A DNA stretch of 64,000 bases from Apostichopus japonicus (GCF_037975245.1 NC_092567.1:1959714-2023713), one strand, 5' to 3'; shown: positions 1-12,719, numbered from the stretch's first letter. Numbers and translations: made by a program. The notes: generated by a model from the letters alone, not told the origin.

Positions 1-3000
1 CATTTATACAAGCACTGGTATCCATTAGGGTGGTGAGCACTTGCCCCCACCCCCTCCCCATAGGCTCCACTAGGGCTGCAAAATCACTATCAGAGAACAT
101 TAAATATCTGAAAAGTGAAAATGCCTCAGTTAAAGTCCGAAAGGGACTCCCACCAGGGCTTAGATTTATACTTCATAGAAATCACATTTTTCTCTCTTAC
201 ATGTATTTACATGCACTTTAAGCTTAGTAGAAGAGGACAAGAAGTCTCAGAGATGTTACAGAGCTTTTCTGAAGTCCCCTGCTAGGGCTCAGAGTAAAGT
301 CAGATTAAGTATTTCCATTTCTGACATGTCCTCATGCGCTCACAATTGGAAATACTTCCTACTAATCTGAGAATGTACAGAGCTCTGTGAATAAAGAATT
401 GTCATGCTTGTTTAATTTTTAAACATTGCTGAGCCAGTCACTGCAGTTGGTTTTAAGAAATCTATATGGTCTCAAAACTGATCTAACTTCGGCGACTAAG
501 TACGGTGGCTTAAAAAAAAAAGTGTCCCCTAATTTCAAAATTTTGAATTTGCTTTCTCAATATTAGAAATTTTTATCTCAAGATTTTCACCTCAAAAGTC
601 AAAATTTTGACTTTTTCATCTCAAAACTTTTTAACTCAAAATTTTGAGGTTATAAGTGTCTTCATCTGCCAAATTTGTAGAAAGAACTAACCATATTGTA
701 TGGCTATTGACCAGCTGAACAAGGTACTTTATAAACCTTTGGTGAACTAAAATCTAGAAAGAGACCCCCCCGAGAGTGGTGTAACTAGGTCAATGTAGCC
801 AATGCAATCTCCGGGGGCCTGGTGCCATTAAATAAAGAAAATTATCATGAAAACACATCCACCAAAGCTGACACACTAACTTAGATACAATTATCTCCTA
901 ATGAGTGGAAATTCAAAAGATATTCTGTCCTAAATACGAAAGAGAGGTGCAAAATCTCACACATTTCTCAGTCAGGCCCAAACCATGCATGGTTGGGTTC
1001 GTGTGAGGTTGGACTCTCCTTTGGGAACTCATTTATATCACTGCACCACACCTTTATATGCCACTTCCACTAAACAACGGACAATCCGGTTCAAGTTTGA
1101 TGCTTAACTGGTTAATTGTTTTTACACTTACCTGGTTATTGGAAACTGAAGTGTACTTTCCTTCCTCTGTATTTTTTATCTGTGATTGTCCATGTATACA
1201 GGGTAGTTAGCCAGAGACATTCACGTATCTATTTCTGATTGACATTCTCAATGTCTCCTATAATTAGGACTTAAATCTCATTCACATCACTTTCTTTTCT
1301 CTTCATTAGGTTAATTATGAAGCGAGCTGTTAGGGGATCACCTATTCCACCTGTAGTTACCAGTTTTTGATGGAAGTGTTCATACTAAGCTGACAAGGAC
1401 ACCGAGTGGTTCATCATCTGATATTTCTTCCATGTAATGGTAATAACATTAATGGTTAGTATAGAACAGTGATAGTAATGTTTCAACAACCTCTGGTAGA
1501 TTTTTATGGATTAATCTAGTAATTGGTATGTTTGTAGTGAGCTTTCCATGACACAATAGGCCCCCAAACACCCTCTGGTACGTTTTAACCATTTGCCAGA
1601 CTGAAATAAAAATTGCCTCCCGAGACTCAAATGAATACAGTCTTCTAGAACTCCTGACTCTCCCAGAATGGTAAGACTAGAAGACAACTTGTTGGTTCTG
1701 TAAGAAAGTAGCTTGGGTTACCTACAAATATGTCTTCTGTTTAGGTAATCATTTTCTTCAGATTAAAACCGAAAACTTGTAATACCATTTTAGATATTCC
1801 ATAATGCTGTAGAAACATTAAAGAAGTCAACTCAGTCTGTATCGCTGAGCTTTGAGTTAGAGGTATTTGTAATGAACACTTGATCAAACAAAAACAAGAA
1901 ACCTTGATTAATTTAGGTAGGTCACACAAAGGTCACACAACTATGGATATAATCTTGAACTTTAATGTAATTTGTTTGTTTATTCTGTTTATTTACTGTA
2001 GTAAAGTAGAGATGACTGTATTACGCATTTGCTTACATATTGGAAATATGATTTCAAATGTAATTGGACAGTAAAATGCAAATCACCTCCACCTTTGATA
2101 TTCATCTCAAAGATGTCTATCATATCAGCTGAAGATTATGGTTGGGTTTGTATCTCCTTTACTTCTTTGTTATTTTTCTCCAAACTCCTGAAAATCTGTC
2201 GCACACCAGTTCTAAGATTCATAATCATATCCTGTGAGGCTAAATAAGCATTATTTAAGTAAGGTGTTCTCAAAACTAGTGACATTGAGAGCCAGGCACA
2301 GTTCCATGCACAATTGTGTCACCAGATTCTCTTTATTGAAGACTTTGTTTATCGAAAGTTAAAAGTAGTAAAAGTTCTTTATCACATATTTCACTCGGCA
2401 CTTAGCTGACGTACAACTGTAGCCTCCACCTAACCTCCACCCTCTCACAACAGGACTGCACCGAACAACATGTTATGAAATAACAGTATATGTCAAAGTC
2501 TGCAGATAGAAAAATATGTTTTATAGTACAATGTCATCATTTCAGAAATCCTACAAATTCATCAACTTCTAGACAGTACAGTGAACCAATGGTTCCTAAA
2601 TTATGTGACCAGAATCCTTCATCTTGTTTTCTTCAGGCTCCATTCTATTTCAGGGTTGCATTGTTATAACTTTTGTTTTTCAATTGAATATAAACCAGTC
2701 TGGATTGCTAGTGGTATTGCTTAAAGTTTGTATTGAAGATTCAATGCTTGTCTCAATTTCAAGTTAATGTTTCTTGATATTCCAATTAGTTTGGTATTAG
2801 GTGAGCTGTATATACACTGTGGGAAGCAGTATGAGACCTTGAACTCATCTTGTACTGTACAGTCTATATATTTGTATTCTAGTTGCATTAGTTTCTTTAC
2901 ATTGTTATTATAATTAGAACTGAGTAATTTATTTTGAAACTACAGTAGCATACCATATTTTTTATAGTAGCTGTGTTCTGTGTTTGACAATGTTACATGG

Positions 3001-3083
3001 TAGAATGTAGCTACTTGCAGACCGAGTGAAGACAATTTACATGAATAACATTATAACTGATGACCAAATGCATTTTGTTTTTT
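1..3083. other. no recognisable gene
   Basis: This AT-rich stretch contains only short chance reading frames. Apart from the palindrome cluster at 534-648 I see no splice-flanked coding segment, RNA gene or transposon end that I can support. Confidence 0.5.
534..648. repeat. cluster of three perfect palindromes with core CAAAATTTTG
   Basis: Three self-complementary words share the core CAAAATTTTG: a 14-mer at 534-547, a 22-mer at 594-615 (AAAAGTC arm, core, GACTTTT arm) and a 14-mer at 635-648. The flanks differ between copies but each copy keeps its own symmetry. They may be part of an old repeat; no function can be read. Confidence 0.6.
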
Positions 3084-4239
3084 CTCATCATCAGGTAAAC
3101 TGGTATTATTCAGTCCTGAGATAGACCGTTTTAGGGATTTACGAGTTTCATATCCGGGTTACAGCTCTTGGAAGAATATGTACAGTTTACATGAGCAGTG
3201 TAATGATTGCATGGCCCACTACCTGATTCTTACCACATCCACCCATCCCCCTCCTCCATGAGAATGCACTTGTTTAACTGGATATATTTACTCCATGACA
3301 TATCAGATGATCCCTCAAGGAAAATTTCCACATTGGAAAGTCTATCATCCAGCACCCCCCCCCCCAAGCCCCATCAATTCCAATCACTGCAAGACATAAG
3401 ATATGAACAATCTAGTTAGAATACTGCTAAAGGTTGTGTCTTAAACTCAGGGATTCTGTGAGACCTCTTTTGTTCAGTATTTCTCTAAATTGTAACATCA
3501 TCTCTACAAATTGTACCATAATTGTAGGTTTCATGAGGATGGCATTCTGATGCCAAGTACATCTCCATTGTCCATTGTTTCATAATGTAACAGCTTCATT
3601 CCTGTGTGAGCATATAATGCTAATGAAGGCTTCATGTTCACACTGTCTCCAGGTTGATTGGTTATTATGTAATTTAAGACAAGGTCCACCCATTCCATCA
3701 TACTGTATTAAATAGTTGTCATGGATAATGATAGGTATTGAATATTGCACTATGACAAGCAACTGTGTATGATTCTATCACAGAAGATCGTACAACACAA
3801 TATGACAAGTTCTTGTAGGATTCAGCATGTTATGTCATCTGAAATTCTTAATGCATTTGTATTATTTTTCTGTTCTCAAAGTTATTGTGTAATTCAGTAA
3901 TTATGTTATAAGAGTGTGTTTGGGTAGGGAGGGGGAGGGGTGCATCATGTTGCTGTATATTGGCAAAGTTGGAAATGAAGTTACTGGGAAAGTTGTGAAA
4001 GCAAAAACACTAACATTTATGTAATAGAGCAGCCTCTGCTTCACACTACAGATAGTTTGAAAAAAAAGCAATAACAAGGGATTTTATTGTTTACATTAAA
4101 ATATATCTAGTTCAGATATTCTCAATATATACAATAAGTGACAACTAATTCTTATTGCTTTTGTCTTTGTCTCCTCATCAGGTAAAAGTGGATTAATCAG
4201 TCTTGAGACGATCTTTGGGGATCACATGATGCGGATCTT

Positions 4240-4354
4240 GCACAGAATGGTTTACAATATGCTGATGGTATGATAAGTGTATAATTAGTGTATAGCAGGA
4301 CTGGTAGGCTGGGTGGTAGTGATAATTAGTTTTGGGTCTGGGTAGAAAGTGACT
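4240..4354 (+). repeat. 115-bp direct repeat, copy 1
   Basis: Bases 4240-4354 recur at 5086-5200 with one visible mismatch (AATTAGT against AATTAAT). The two copies flank about 730 bp that contains two other dispersed repeats (4388-4650 and 4651-4882). This suggests a recent local duplication or a long duplication around an insertion. Confidence 0.85.
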
Positions 4355-4387
4355 GAAGACTGAAGGCCGGCCTGGGGGAGGGGTCTC

Positions 4388-4650
4388 ATTTCCAGGTGGC
4401 CTCAGATGCAATTTGGTGCAATATAGCACACTTCAACACTTACTCCATTTTGTAAATAATTTTGCATTTTCACCTGGCCTTAGATGCAATTTGGTGCTCC
4501 AAATGAGATCTTTTTTCTCATTTGGAAATGAAAAAGGGGTTTACTGACTTGCGAAGCGGGGGGGGGGGGGGCGGAATGATACTTCCGCCCCTCCATATAT
4601 TTCACCGGGGGGGGGCTGGCGCCCCCAGCCCCCCTGGTTCCTACGCCCTT
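4388..4650 (+). repeat. dispersed repeat R1, copy 1 (second copy 57405-57655)
   Basis: The block contains a twice-used phrase around GATGCAATTTGGTG, an inverted ATTTGGAAATG / CATTTGG motif, a long G-run and the words 'CCGGTTCCTACG'. It matches 57405-57655 closely along its length, differing mostly in G-run length and small indels. No coding potential is visible. Confidence 0.85.
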
Positions 4651-4882
4651 GACCAATTATATTGTGTGGTCTGACTGAATGACGTCATGTCGGCCTACTT
4701 TGTATGTAATGGGTCAAAATGTAATGGGTCAAAATGGGCCAAAATGGAAATTGAGAAAAACACGTGCTAACCTTAAAATTTAATGACTTCTCACATCACT
4801 TTGCAATACATATCTTAAAAAGAACGGTTGTATATTCTGAATGAAATATCACCTTCTCTTCCACTGTCTATAGGTAGGGATT
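4651..4882 (+). repeat. dispersed repeat R2, copy 1 (second copy 18383-18540)
   Basis: Shared words with 18383-18540 include GTGGTCTGACYGAATGACGT, a TTAAATGACTTCTCACATCA-like stretch, and CTATAGGTAGGGATT at the end. The 4.7 kb copy carries extra copies of AATGGGTCAAA. Family unknown. Confidence 0.75.
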
Positions 4883-5085
4883 ACACATGTAGGCAAAAAT
4901 CACCAAAATCAAATCGAGTAAACAAACTTAATGTTCCAGTTTATTATCATTTTCTAAGAAGAGGAAGCCTGGGTGCTTTGTGGAGTTTATATCAGTTATG
5001 GAAATTTTAGGGATTTGAGGTTTGTTTAACCTAATATGTCAAAATTGTCTACAACAATGACACCAATAATGTTGAAACGAGACAA

Positions 5086-5200
5086 GCACAGAATGGTTTA
5101 CAATATGCTGATGGTATGATAAGTGTATAATTAGTGTATAGCAGGACTGGTAGGCTGGGTGGTAGTGATAATTAATTTTGGGTCTGGGTAGAAAGTGACT
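5086..5200 (+). repeat. 115-bp direct repeat, copy 2
   Basis: Partner of 4240-4354. Just upstream, 5029-5085 matches 26411-26468 (ACACCAATAATGTTGAAAC is shared), so the junction at about 5086 joins two unrelated repeat pieces and marks a rearrangement point. Confidence 0.85.
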
Positions 5201-6533
5201 TTGTAACTGCCTAATCCTGGTGGAACAGTAATTGTTTTGAACTGCCTTAGGGAAGAAAAAGGCCTCAATATGACATTCATACACCATATATTAGACACTG
5301 CATGCCATATATGTCTTAACCTGTATTTTGATGTTTTGTATATTGTTATATTTTTATCCTATTTATAAATTTCTCTGTAAATTTATACTGGAATAAAGAA
5401 ATGAAATGAATGAAAAATACATTGTATTGCTTACCAATGTGTAAATAAACACAACTTTGTGTATATATGTTTAATTAACAATTTTTCAGTGTGTCATAGT
5501 GTTGGGTGGCGGGTAAGGGTAGTAATCAGTCTTACCAGCGCAGCCAGACTCCTCTGGATTGTCAGCCAAACTTCACAAATAATAGCCAATAAAATGTATG
5601 GCAGGCTCATAAACAATCAATTTAATTCATAACTGCATGTGCCCTAGCAATTAAATAGAGTCACTGCACACAAAATGAGACCCATACACACACTAAGTTA
5701 GAACCAAACCCACACTAAGTTAGAACAATGTAGAATGACTAACAGGAACCATTTCTACTTTTCCATCCTAACCTTTCTTACCCTTCCCCTCTCAGTACAT
5801 CTAAAACCCAATAAAATTGATGTCAAATTTAAATCTGAAGATAATCTAGGTTTTATGTCATTTGTCAATGAGCTATATACTAAGGGATTACAAATGGAAG
5901 TCTTTAGTGGGTTTACTGCAATGTGTGGATATGTTGTTGTCAGTCAGTAATGCAAGACATGCATGTAGCTTCTTGATCCTATGCATGTCCTCAGATTAAA
6001 AACCAAAGTAATTCAGAATTCCATTCTTAGCCATTGGTAAATAGTGTTGAATGATTTTCTTAATGTGTTGTCTTAGATGTACATTACTTGCACTTCATCT
6101 ATATTACTGGCCATTTAAGAGATATTTCCAGCAAACTCCAGCAGATGTGTTGTCTACATTTATTTTTTGTTGCAATACTATAAAAGATAGCTCACAAAGC
6201 TGGTAGAAAATTTCCAGCAATTGTCAAGAGATGTTATTTATCGGGGGAGGGGGGGGGGTGGCTACACAATTCTTGGGAGGTAACATGGAGTTGATCAGTT
6301 ACCACTACAAGTGTTGTAATTGCTTACATCAGATGCAAAACATATTCCTAAAAACAATATATTTGATACCCTGAGATTACAGCTCTATACTATTCATATA
6401 TACTTATCAATAAGACACAAGGGAAGACGTTGATGTATGTTACAAAAATGATCCAAACCTGATGAATTTTCACCTTGATAAATCTAGTGAATGGAAAGTT
6501 GAGTTATTGTGTATTTTCTCTTTAACCTCCAGG

Positions 6534-6633
6534 TGTTACAGTTTTCAACATTTCTTCTGTACATTTCCTCCAAGAAAGTGAAAGAAAAAGTCAAGCTGGA
6601 ACACATCACTGATGACATAACTTCCTTTGTGGA
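6534..6633 (+). CDS. possible orphan internal exon
   Basis: An open stretch lies between a good acceptor (TTTAACCTCCAG, ending about 6532) and a donor GAT|GTGAGT at 6634. It reads as a hydrophilic, lysine-rich peptide ending ITDDITSFVD. Its amino-acid makeup looks like real coding sequence, and the splice signals are better than in neighbouring chance frames. I could not find partner exons with matching phase, so this may be an isolated exon of a gene running out of the window, or chance. Confidence 0.25.
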
Positions 6634-6999
6634 TGTGAGTCTTCACATGATAATTTCTCAATATTCAGTTTGTGAAATGGTAATGGGCTGTGTTGGATAC
6701 CATTGATCAAATCTACAGGACATAGATGAAGACAGATTGCCTAATTAGCTCTATAAATAACATCAAATGACATTTTTAAGATTCCACTTGTTTAATTGTG
6801 TAGAGCTAACAAACTTGACTATACACAACTACTATATTGTAGTATGCAGTGGTGCATGGAAGATTTCTCTAAAGTGGAGACAGCTACTGATAGATACCTA
6901 AATTAACAGTTCATCAGAAAACTACAACTTCTGTAGAAAATAAAGATTGCCCAAATGCCAGGCAAGCTAAGTTTTTTTTGTAGTATGTACCTTGGTCTG

Positions 7000-7359
7000 A
7001 TTATTATTATTATTAGTTTTACAGTCTTGTACAGGGCCGAGGCCCTTTCAAATGGCTTTTACAACTTGACCCTGGTCATTGGTAAGTTGTCACACCTACA
7101 CACCAAAATGTGCACAATTCATTCAATCTCTCCTTAGGCACCACAATCACATGTCCTCGGGGGGACTTCCCATAGGGTGCAGCCACAAACTGGCGCACAC
7201 AACTATATTTACAAGTCCCCATTTATACACCTGGGTGAAGAGAGGCAATGGAGATAAAGCGCCTTGCCCAAGGACACAACACAATGATCTGGCCAGGGAT
7301 CGAACCTGTAATCCTTAGATCAAACCACTGCCTTAACCACTTGACCACAACGCCCTCCC
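7000..7359 (-). mobile_element. tRNA-derived SINE
   Basis: Read on the minus strand from 7359, the first ~75 bases form a tRNA-like head starting GGGAGGGCGTTG. An A-box-like TGGTCAAGTGGTTAAGG and a B-box GGTTCGATCCC lie at the usual spacing. Next come a non-tRNA body (containing TCCTTGGGCAAGGCGC) and a tail of about five ATA/ATT triplets at 7000-7016. Internal Pol III promoter boxes, body and simple tail define a SINE. I saw no clear target duplication. Confidence 0.8.
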
Positions 7360-8221
7360 AGGGATGTGTTTGAAATTAAGAAACTATAAAGTCTTTGAAT
7401 TTATATGTGCATTGTCACCTGTGGGATACTCCCAAGATTATCTGGCATGCTGTAACATATCAACCCGAACTTATTATCAGCATGTTGAGTTACCATGCAG
7501 GTACATAGACAGTCACAGGTTGTTGGGTACTCAGGACTAAACTGATGAATGCTGAATTCCATATTTCTAAAATGAAATACTCTTGTTGAAATCAATCAGT
7601 TACATAGAAATGTGTTATACATATAGTGAGTTCATATGTGAGAAACATTGTGTAGTGTAGGCAGCAATTTGACAGTCATCAGATACCAATGGCTTTAAAT
7701 TTGCTACCATTTCTAATACATAAATAAAGAGATGTTGCCATACGTCTTTCTTAGGATTCTAATTGCTGTCCACAACTTAAAGTAAGCTGTGGTCAGTCAA
7801 CAATATTGTTTTGCCATGTTTTAACATTAATTTATGTTATGTTTTCAGTGTCGAGAGAGAGAGGAGTAGCAGAACCTGTTCAGTTGCTGTCCAATCCACA
7901 ATATTACTCTTGTGAAATGTTCCTTAAATATTATTGTAACTGAAGCTCTCTGATGCTTGCCATACACCAGACCGGCATCACTTTACAAACTTAAGAGAAT
8001 TCTTATGCGTTGAATCTTAGCCATTTATTTCTGTTAGCCCTACATCTATATTATGATATATTCTATGTACAGTATCTGTTTATTCTGTTCTATGTTCTTT
8101 TCTGGTCACATTCCACCCTCATGTTTCTGCATTACTATATATGGTTATATTTATTATTCTGTCAATACTGCTGTTATACAATGTTGGTCTTCGTAATAAA
8201 TAGAAAGAATGGCGGTTGTGT

Positions 8222-8625
8222 TATAAACAATACTTCCTCAAGCTGCTGAGTGATAAATATATTAACATACTTTTATATGGTGTATAAGGCCAGAGACTGT
8301 ATACTTCGCTTCTGTCCATGATGTAGGCCCAACCATTCATAATTCATGTTCGCCTCTATGTGGACCGAACATTAGCTTGAAAGGTAATGTTACACCTAAT
8401 TAATTAGAACGTAATGAATTCCAATGATGGCTAGTTATAATGATGTAATAAAACCCTCTCATGTTTATGTATATGGTTGATGATTATTCATGAGATGCTG
8501 ATTATTGTGTTTACTGTTGAACTTTAATTCCTCTTTTCTTGTTTATTATTCCCAGAAAGCTTTCCGTTGTTCATTTATACTTGTATAATTATACTTTACG
8601 TATAATATAATGAATTGTTAGAGGA
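8222..8625 (+). repeat. dispersed repeat R3, copy 1 (second copy 18712-19012)
   Basis: Shared words with 18712-19012 include CTTCCTCAAGC(T/G)GCTGAGTG near the start, GTATATGGTTGATGAT in the middle, and CATTTATACTTGTATAATTA followed by AATTGTTAGA at the end. Insertions and deletions separate them. There are no reading frames and the class is unknown. Confidence 0.8.
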
Positions 8626-9275
8626 GTGGAGAGAGAGAGGGGAGATGGGGAGGGTGGGGGATGGAGAGGGTGTGATGGAGGGGTTTGATGGAGATGGAGG
8701 GGTTTGATAGAGATGGAGGGGTTTGATGGATATGGAGGGGGTTGGGAGATGGAGAGGGTGGGGATGGAGGGGTTTGATGGAGATGGAGGGGTTTGATGGA
8801 GATGGAGGGGTTTGATGGATATTGAGGGGGTTGGGAAGATGGAGAGGGTGGGGGATGGAGGGGGTTGGGGAGTTGGAGGGGTTTGATGGAGATGGGGGGT
8901 GGGGAGAGTGGGGGATGGAGGGGTTTAAGGGAGATGGAGGGGTTTGATGGAGGGGGTTGGGGAGTTGGAGAGGGTGGGGGATGGAGGGGTGTGAGGGAGA
9001 TGGAGCGGGTTGGGGAATTGGAGAGGGTGGGGATGGAGGGAGATGGAGGGGAGTTGGAGAGGGTGGGGGATGGAGGGGTTGGGGAGATGGATGAGGTGGG
9101 GATGGAGGGGGTGGGGATGGAGGGTTTTTAGGGAGATGGAGGGGTTTGGGAGATGGAGGGGGTTGGGGAGATGGAGGGGTTTGAGAGATATGGAGGGGTT
9201 GGGGAGATAGAGGGGTGTGAGGGAGATGGTGGGGGTTGGAGAGATGGAGGTGGTAAGGAAGATGGAGGGGATGAT
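8620..9275. repeat. C-poor G-rich minisatellite
   Basis: About 650 bases are made of variants of GATGGAGGGGTTTGATGGA and GTTGGGGAGATGGAGAGGGT, with almost no cytosine on the plus strand (one exception near 9005). Units of roughly 12-40 bp are mixed irregularly. Frequent runs of three to five G at short spacing make G-quadruplex formation likely on this strand. The long proline/serine-rich frame on the minus strand is a by-product of the repeat and not a protein. Confidence 0.9.
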
Positions 9276-10740
9276 GGTTAAAAACGTTATTTTTTTCTAT
9301 CTTTCCCAACAGGGTCAGTGCATTGCTCTTTACACGCAGTAGTTTAGTATGCAGGGCCGTAGCCTGCGCATGGGTAGCTGCCCCCTGAGATTTACACTTT
9401 CCAAATGAAAGTAGGCCTACGATAAATGTTCATATCATTTCTTCTGATTTAATTAGTCTGTAGTGTGCAAACTCTGAGATTCTAGGAACGCATTGTAGGA
9501 ATGGCGGTCAAGTAACATAAGGTTTACTTTAAATGCTCATCACGTATATGCACGATCTCTGATGCGACTACTGTTTCTGGTGGTTTTCAGAGGGGGGGGG
9601 GGGCGGGCTGGGGCAGAGGGGGATTAGAATAACAATAAAGGTAGAGAGCTCCAAAGATTTAACCTGCATGAACAGTGTAGCAGTCTAACGGGAACCTACG
9701 GTTCATAAATATAGTTATTTCGTATATGTTTCACTGTTATCCCCTATATTACTGCTACAATGTTTTTACTAAGAATAATAAGGCACCGTCCCCTACACGG
9801 TCTACTCACTCAGTTCATTCCCCCTCCCCTACCCACAGTAGGTCCTTAGATAGTGTCATGACGGTCCCTTTTTGGAAATGACCAACCCAGTCAAATTTCT
9901 TGAAAAAGTGCTTGGTACCGTATATCCGCACATCAAAGCATCGCTATGTAACATTTGGACGATACATTTTTTCTCGATGTTCCTTAACTGCTGCTTGGAA
10001 TTCTACCCAGGCTACGGCCCTGATGTTTATCTTTATTTTTATGATTTGTTGTTTCCGATGAAATGAATGTACCTGAATACCAAATAGTGCTTTTCAAATG
10101 TACTTATAATACCATATGTGTGCATGTTGTAGATGTCTGGATAACTAGATAACCTTGTGTTCAAAGTTTAGATGCTTCCTTTTGGGTTTAAGTTTAAATC
10201 TGAATAATCATAATTAAGGCCTTAAGTTACACCAGGATGTGAAATAGATAAGTCTTTTTAATTCAAGGCTAATCTTGTCAAATGCGACTTTTATAAAATA
10301 TATTTATGAATGACATATCAATCCAGGCACCAAACAGAAGTAAACCTGAAGATTTGTATAGTCCGACCCCTGGACCCCTGGCGGGGGTTCGCCCCTGGAC
10401 CCCACACGAAAAGGCTTTGCGCTAAGTCGCTTGCCGACTCCTTCAGTGTTATTCATGTTCCCTTATTTTGCCCCCACCCAACTCTCAATTCGGATTGACG
10501 CTCCAGATCAGAGCATGATCGATTTTAGCTTAACGCAGCTGGTTCTGTTTGTAGCTTTATCTCATACGCCTATATACTGGTGAACTAACACTGTCTACTG
10601 TTAATTTGTAGTAATAACTGATTAGTGAAACAATATGTTCACAAACTCGAGTCTGTCACATCTCAAAACAAAGGAAGAAACTTTAAGCAGTATTATCCTA
10701 ACCAGGGGCGTATCCAGGATTTTCTAACCCGGGGGGTGCG
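9276..10740. other. no recognisable gene
   Basis: Unique AT-rich DNA with short G-runs (about 9592-9606) and a GC-rich possible hairpin near 10370-10410 built on CCCCTGGCGGGGG. I see no supported gene or RNA. Confidence 0.4.
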
Positions 10741-10745
10741 AATTA

Positions 10746-10855
10746 CTATCTAAGCGGAGCGCCACTATCGGTTGGCGCGCAGCGTACAAGAAAATTTCTG
10801 GTTTTGATACCACCCAGATCACCGGAAATGGCACCTCTCGGGCTTGAAAATGACC
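10746..10855 (+). repeat. GC-rich dispersed repeat R4, copy 1
   Basis: R4 starts TATCTAAGCGGAGCGCCACC, continues through TTGGCGCGNAGCGTACAAGA and AAATTT, and often ends with a GGAAATGGCAC and GGGCCTTG phrase, about 110 bp in all. GGAGCGCCA and TTGGCGCGGAGC can pair, so the start is a likely hairpin. Most copies follow a phrase like GCGTA(G/T)CCAGGATTTT plus a G-run. Confidence 0.85.
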
Positions 10856-11476
10856 AACTAGATGTACACTTTTTGCCTGAGAACCTCGCAAGTATTTCCC
10901 GATAGTTTTTTTTCCATCCATAACCTTTTTGAAGATTGTCACCAGTCACAAATCATGTTCGACCTCATCTCATGTCCTGTGGATCATTGCTTTTTATAGG
11001 TGATTCTACGTCGCGGCCCACAATATCCGTCAGGCCCACTTTTCAAGGCTCCAAGCCCATTATTTGTTCAGAATTTGAAAATTCACATTTCTCGTGAATA
11101 AACTCACTTCAAAACATACCCATAATGTTGCACAAAATTTCATCTACGGACAACCAATATAGAAAAACCTCCTTCAACCCCTAACAGACCGGTCAAAATT
11201 GCTCGAGTAGAGGGAAGTGTGATAAAGAATGTTGGTCAGAAATTTTCGAAAATTCAGACACAGTTAATTTATTGGTGTACAAATATTAAAACCCATGGGC
11301 GGCGATCCTGGGGGGAAGGGGGGATATATCCCCCCCATGAAAATGGGTGGAGGGGATGTAATACACCATATTCCCCCACCAAATGCCAGGGATAAGAATA
11401 TTTTCATATCCTACTTTTATGCATCATCGTTATTGTCCGGCTCTCTTTTAGCTTCATTTCTCGCCTAACATGGTGG

Positions 11477-11520
11477 TTTTGGCTTCGCGCCAAAACATGG
11501 TGGCGCTACGCTTAGATAGT
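11477..11520 (-). repeat. R4, partial copy 2
   Basis: A minus-strand partial copy: the plus strand shows TGGCTTCGCGCCAAAACATG, then the complement of the R4 start ending CTTAGATAGT. Confidence 0.75.
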
Positions 11521-12121
11521 CAACAGAGCCGTATATAGCTCTGATAGTCAACAAGGTCATATCCCCCCACTCGGAAGTACGGATCGCCGCCCATGTTAAA
11601 ACCTCTTATAACGGCTATTATAAAACTTGGTTGAAGGAAATGAAAAAAATAGCAGATATTTCCGAAACCGAACACTACACACATAGGCGGGGTGGGGGGG
11701 GGGGGGAGGGGGCTGCAGCCCCTAATTCACCATTTCTAATGTAAAAGAGAGCTTTGACATAATTGGACCTCCATGCCTTTTTCTCCATCTACATAAGACA
11801 TTTCGTTGTTTACATTAGCATCCCGCGGTACACTGCGCAACTTTCACGGACCGTACGGTACACGATGGCATGCGATGTAGGGTAAATAACCGATGCTTGT
11901 TTATATGATATTGACCATAACATGTTGAACGCGGGCAGAGCGCGCAAAAAATTTTGGTTATTTTTTTTTCGGGCAAGTCGGACAGTTTTGAGGCTGTTCA
12001 TCCTGGAACGCCATTTTCATGCTCACTGATATGATGTGATATCTGCTGCGGTTGCTTTACAAATTCGAACAGGCGCGTAGCGAGGAATTTGCCAAGGGAG
12101 AGGCGAAGCCTGTAGGCAAAT

Positions 12122-12215
12122 TATCTAAGCGTAGCGCCACCATAAGTTGGCGCGAAGCGTTCAAGAAAATTTTGGCTGAACATGCCTCCCAGATCACTGG
12201 AAATGGCACTACCTA
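12122..12215 (+). repeat. R4, copy 3
   Basis: Begins TATCTAAGCGTAGCGCCACC and continues to GGAAATGGCACT, with substitutions from the consensus. Confidence 0.8.
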
Positions 12216-12222
12216 GGACCAT

Positions 12223-12330
12223 TTGTTGGCGCGAAGCGTACAAGTAAATTTTGGACGAAAATGCCTCCCAGATCGCTGGAAACGACACTTCCCGGGCCTT
12301 GTAAGTTGCATCTAAGCATTTTCTATTTTG
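12223..12330 (+). repeat. R4, copy 4 (5'-truncated)
   Basis: Begins within the motif at TTGGCGCGAAGCGTACAAG, directly after copy 3, and carries the longer 3' part ending near GTTGCATCTAAGCATTTTCT, which is shared with the 15.7 kb copy. Confidence 0.8.
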
Positions 12331-12719
12331 AAATTACTGGCGATATCATAAAAAAAAAAAATATGCTGAAGGGGGGGGGGCGGTCGCCCCTTCCCGAAAT
12401 GCGTCATGTTCCCCAACGACACGGTCGAGTTCGAGACCAGCCACAGTTGGTTTCATAGCACAATTCTACAATTGTTTAAGGCGTATATACACACACACGC
12501 GTTATGATAGACCATATATAGTATATAGATCATGAGTGAGAGAGGAAAAATGGAAACGTCCAAAACGGAGTTGTCGGTGTGAGGGGTAGGGTGAGGCAAA
12601 CGCCCCTTCCGAAATCCTTGATCCGTCACTGGCTACCCTGTGTATATAATAGGGACCAGCGCTGTAATGATGTCACTGTTCCTCTTTCTCTTCCCGGTGT
12701 CTTGGCGTTTTTCTTCTAC

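Noticed and set aside
7283-7359. A functional tRNA gene on the minus strand
   Set aside because: The boxes are present but the arms do not close into a clean cloverleaf by eye, and a SINE body and tail follow.
8596-9309. 237-codon proline/serine-rich minus-strand frame
   Set aside because: It is the translation of the G-rich minisatellite on the opposite strand; there is no codon variation typical of genes.
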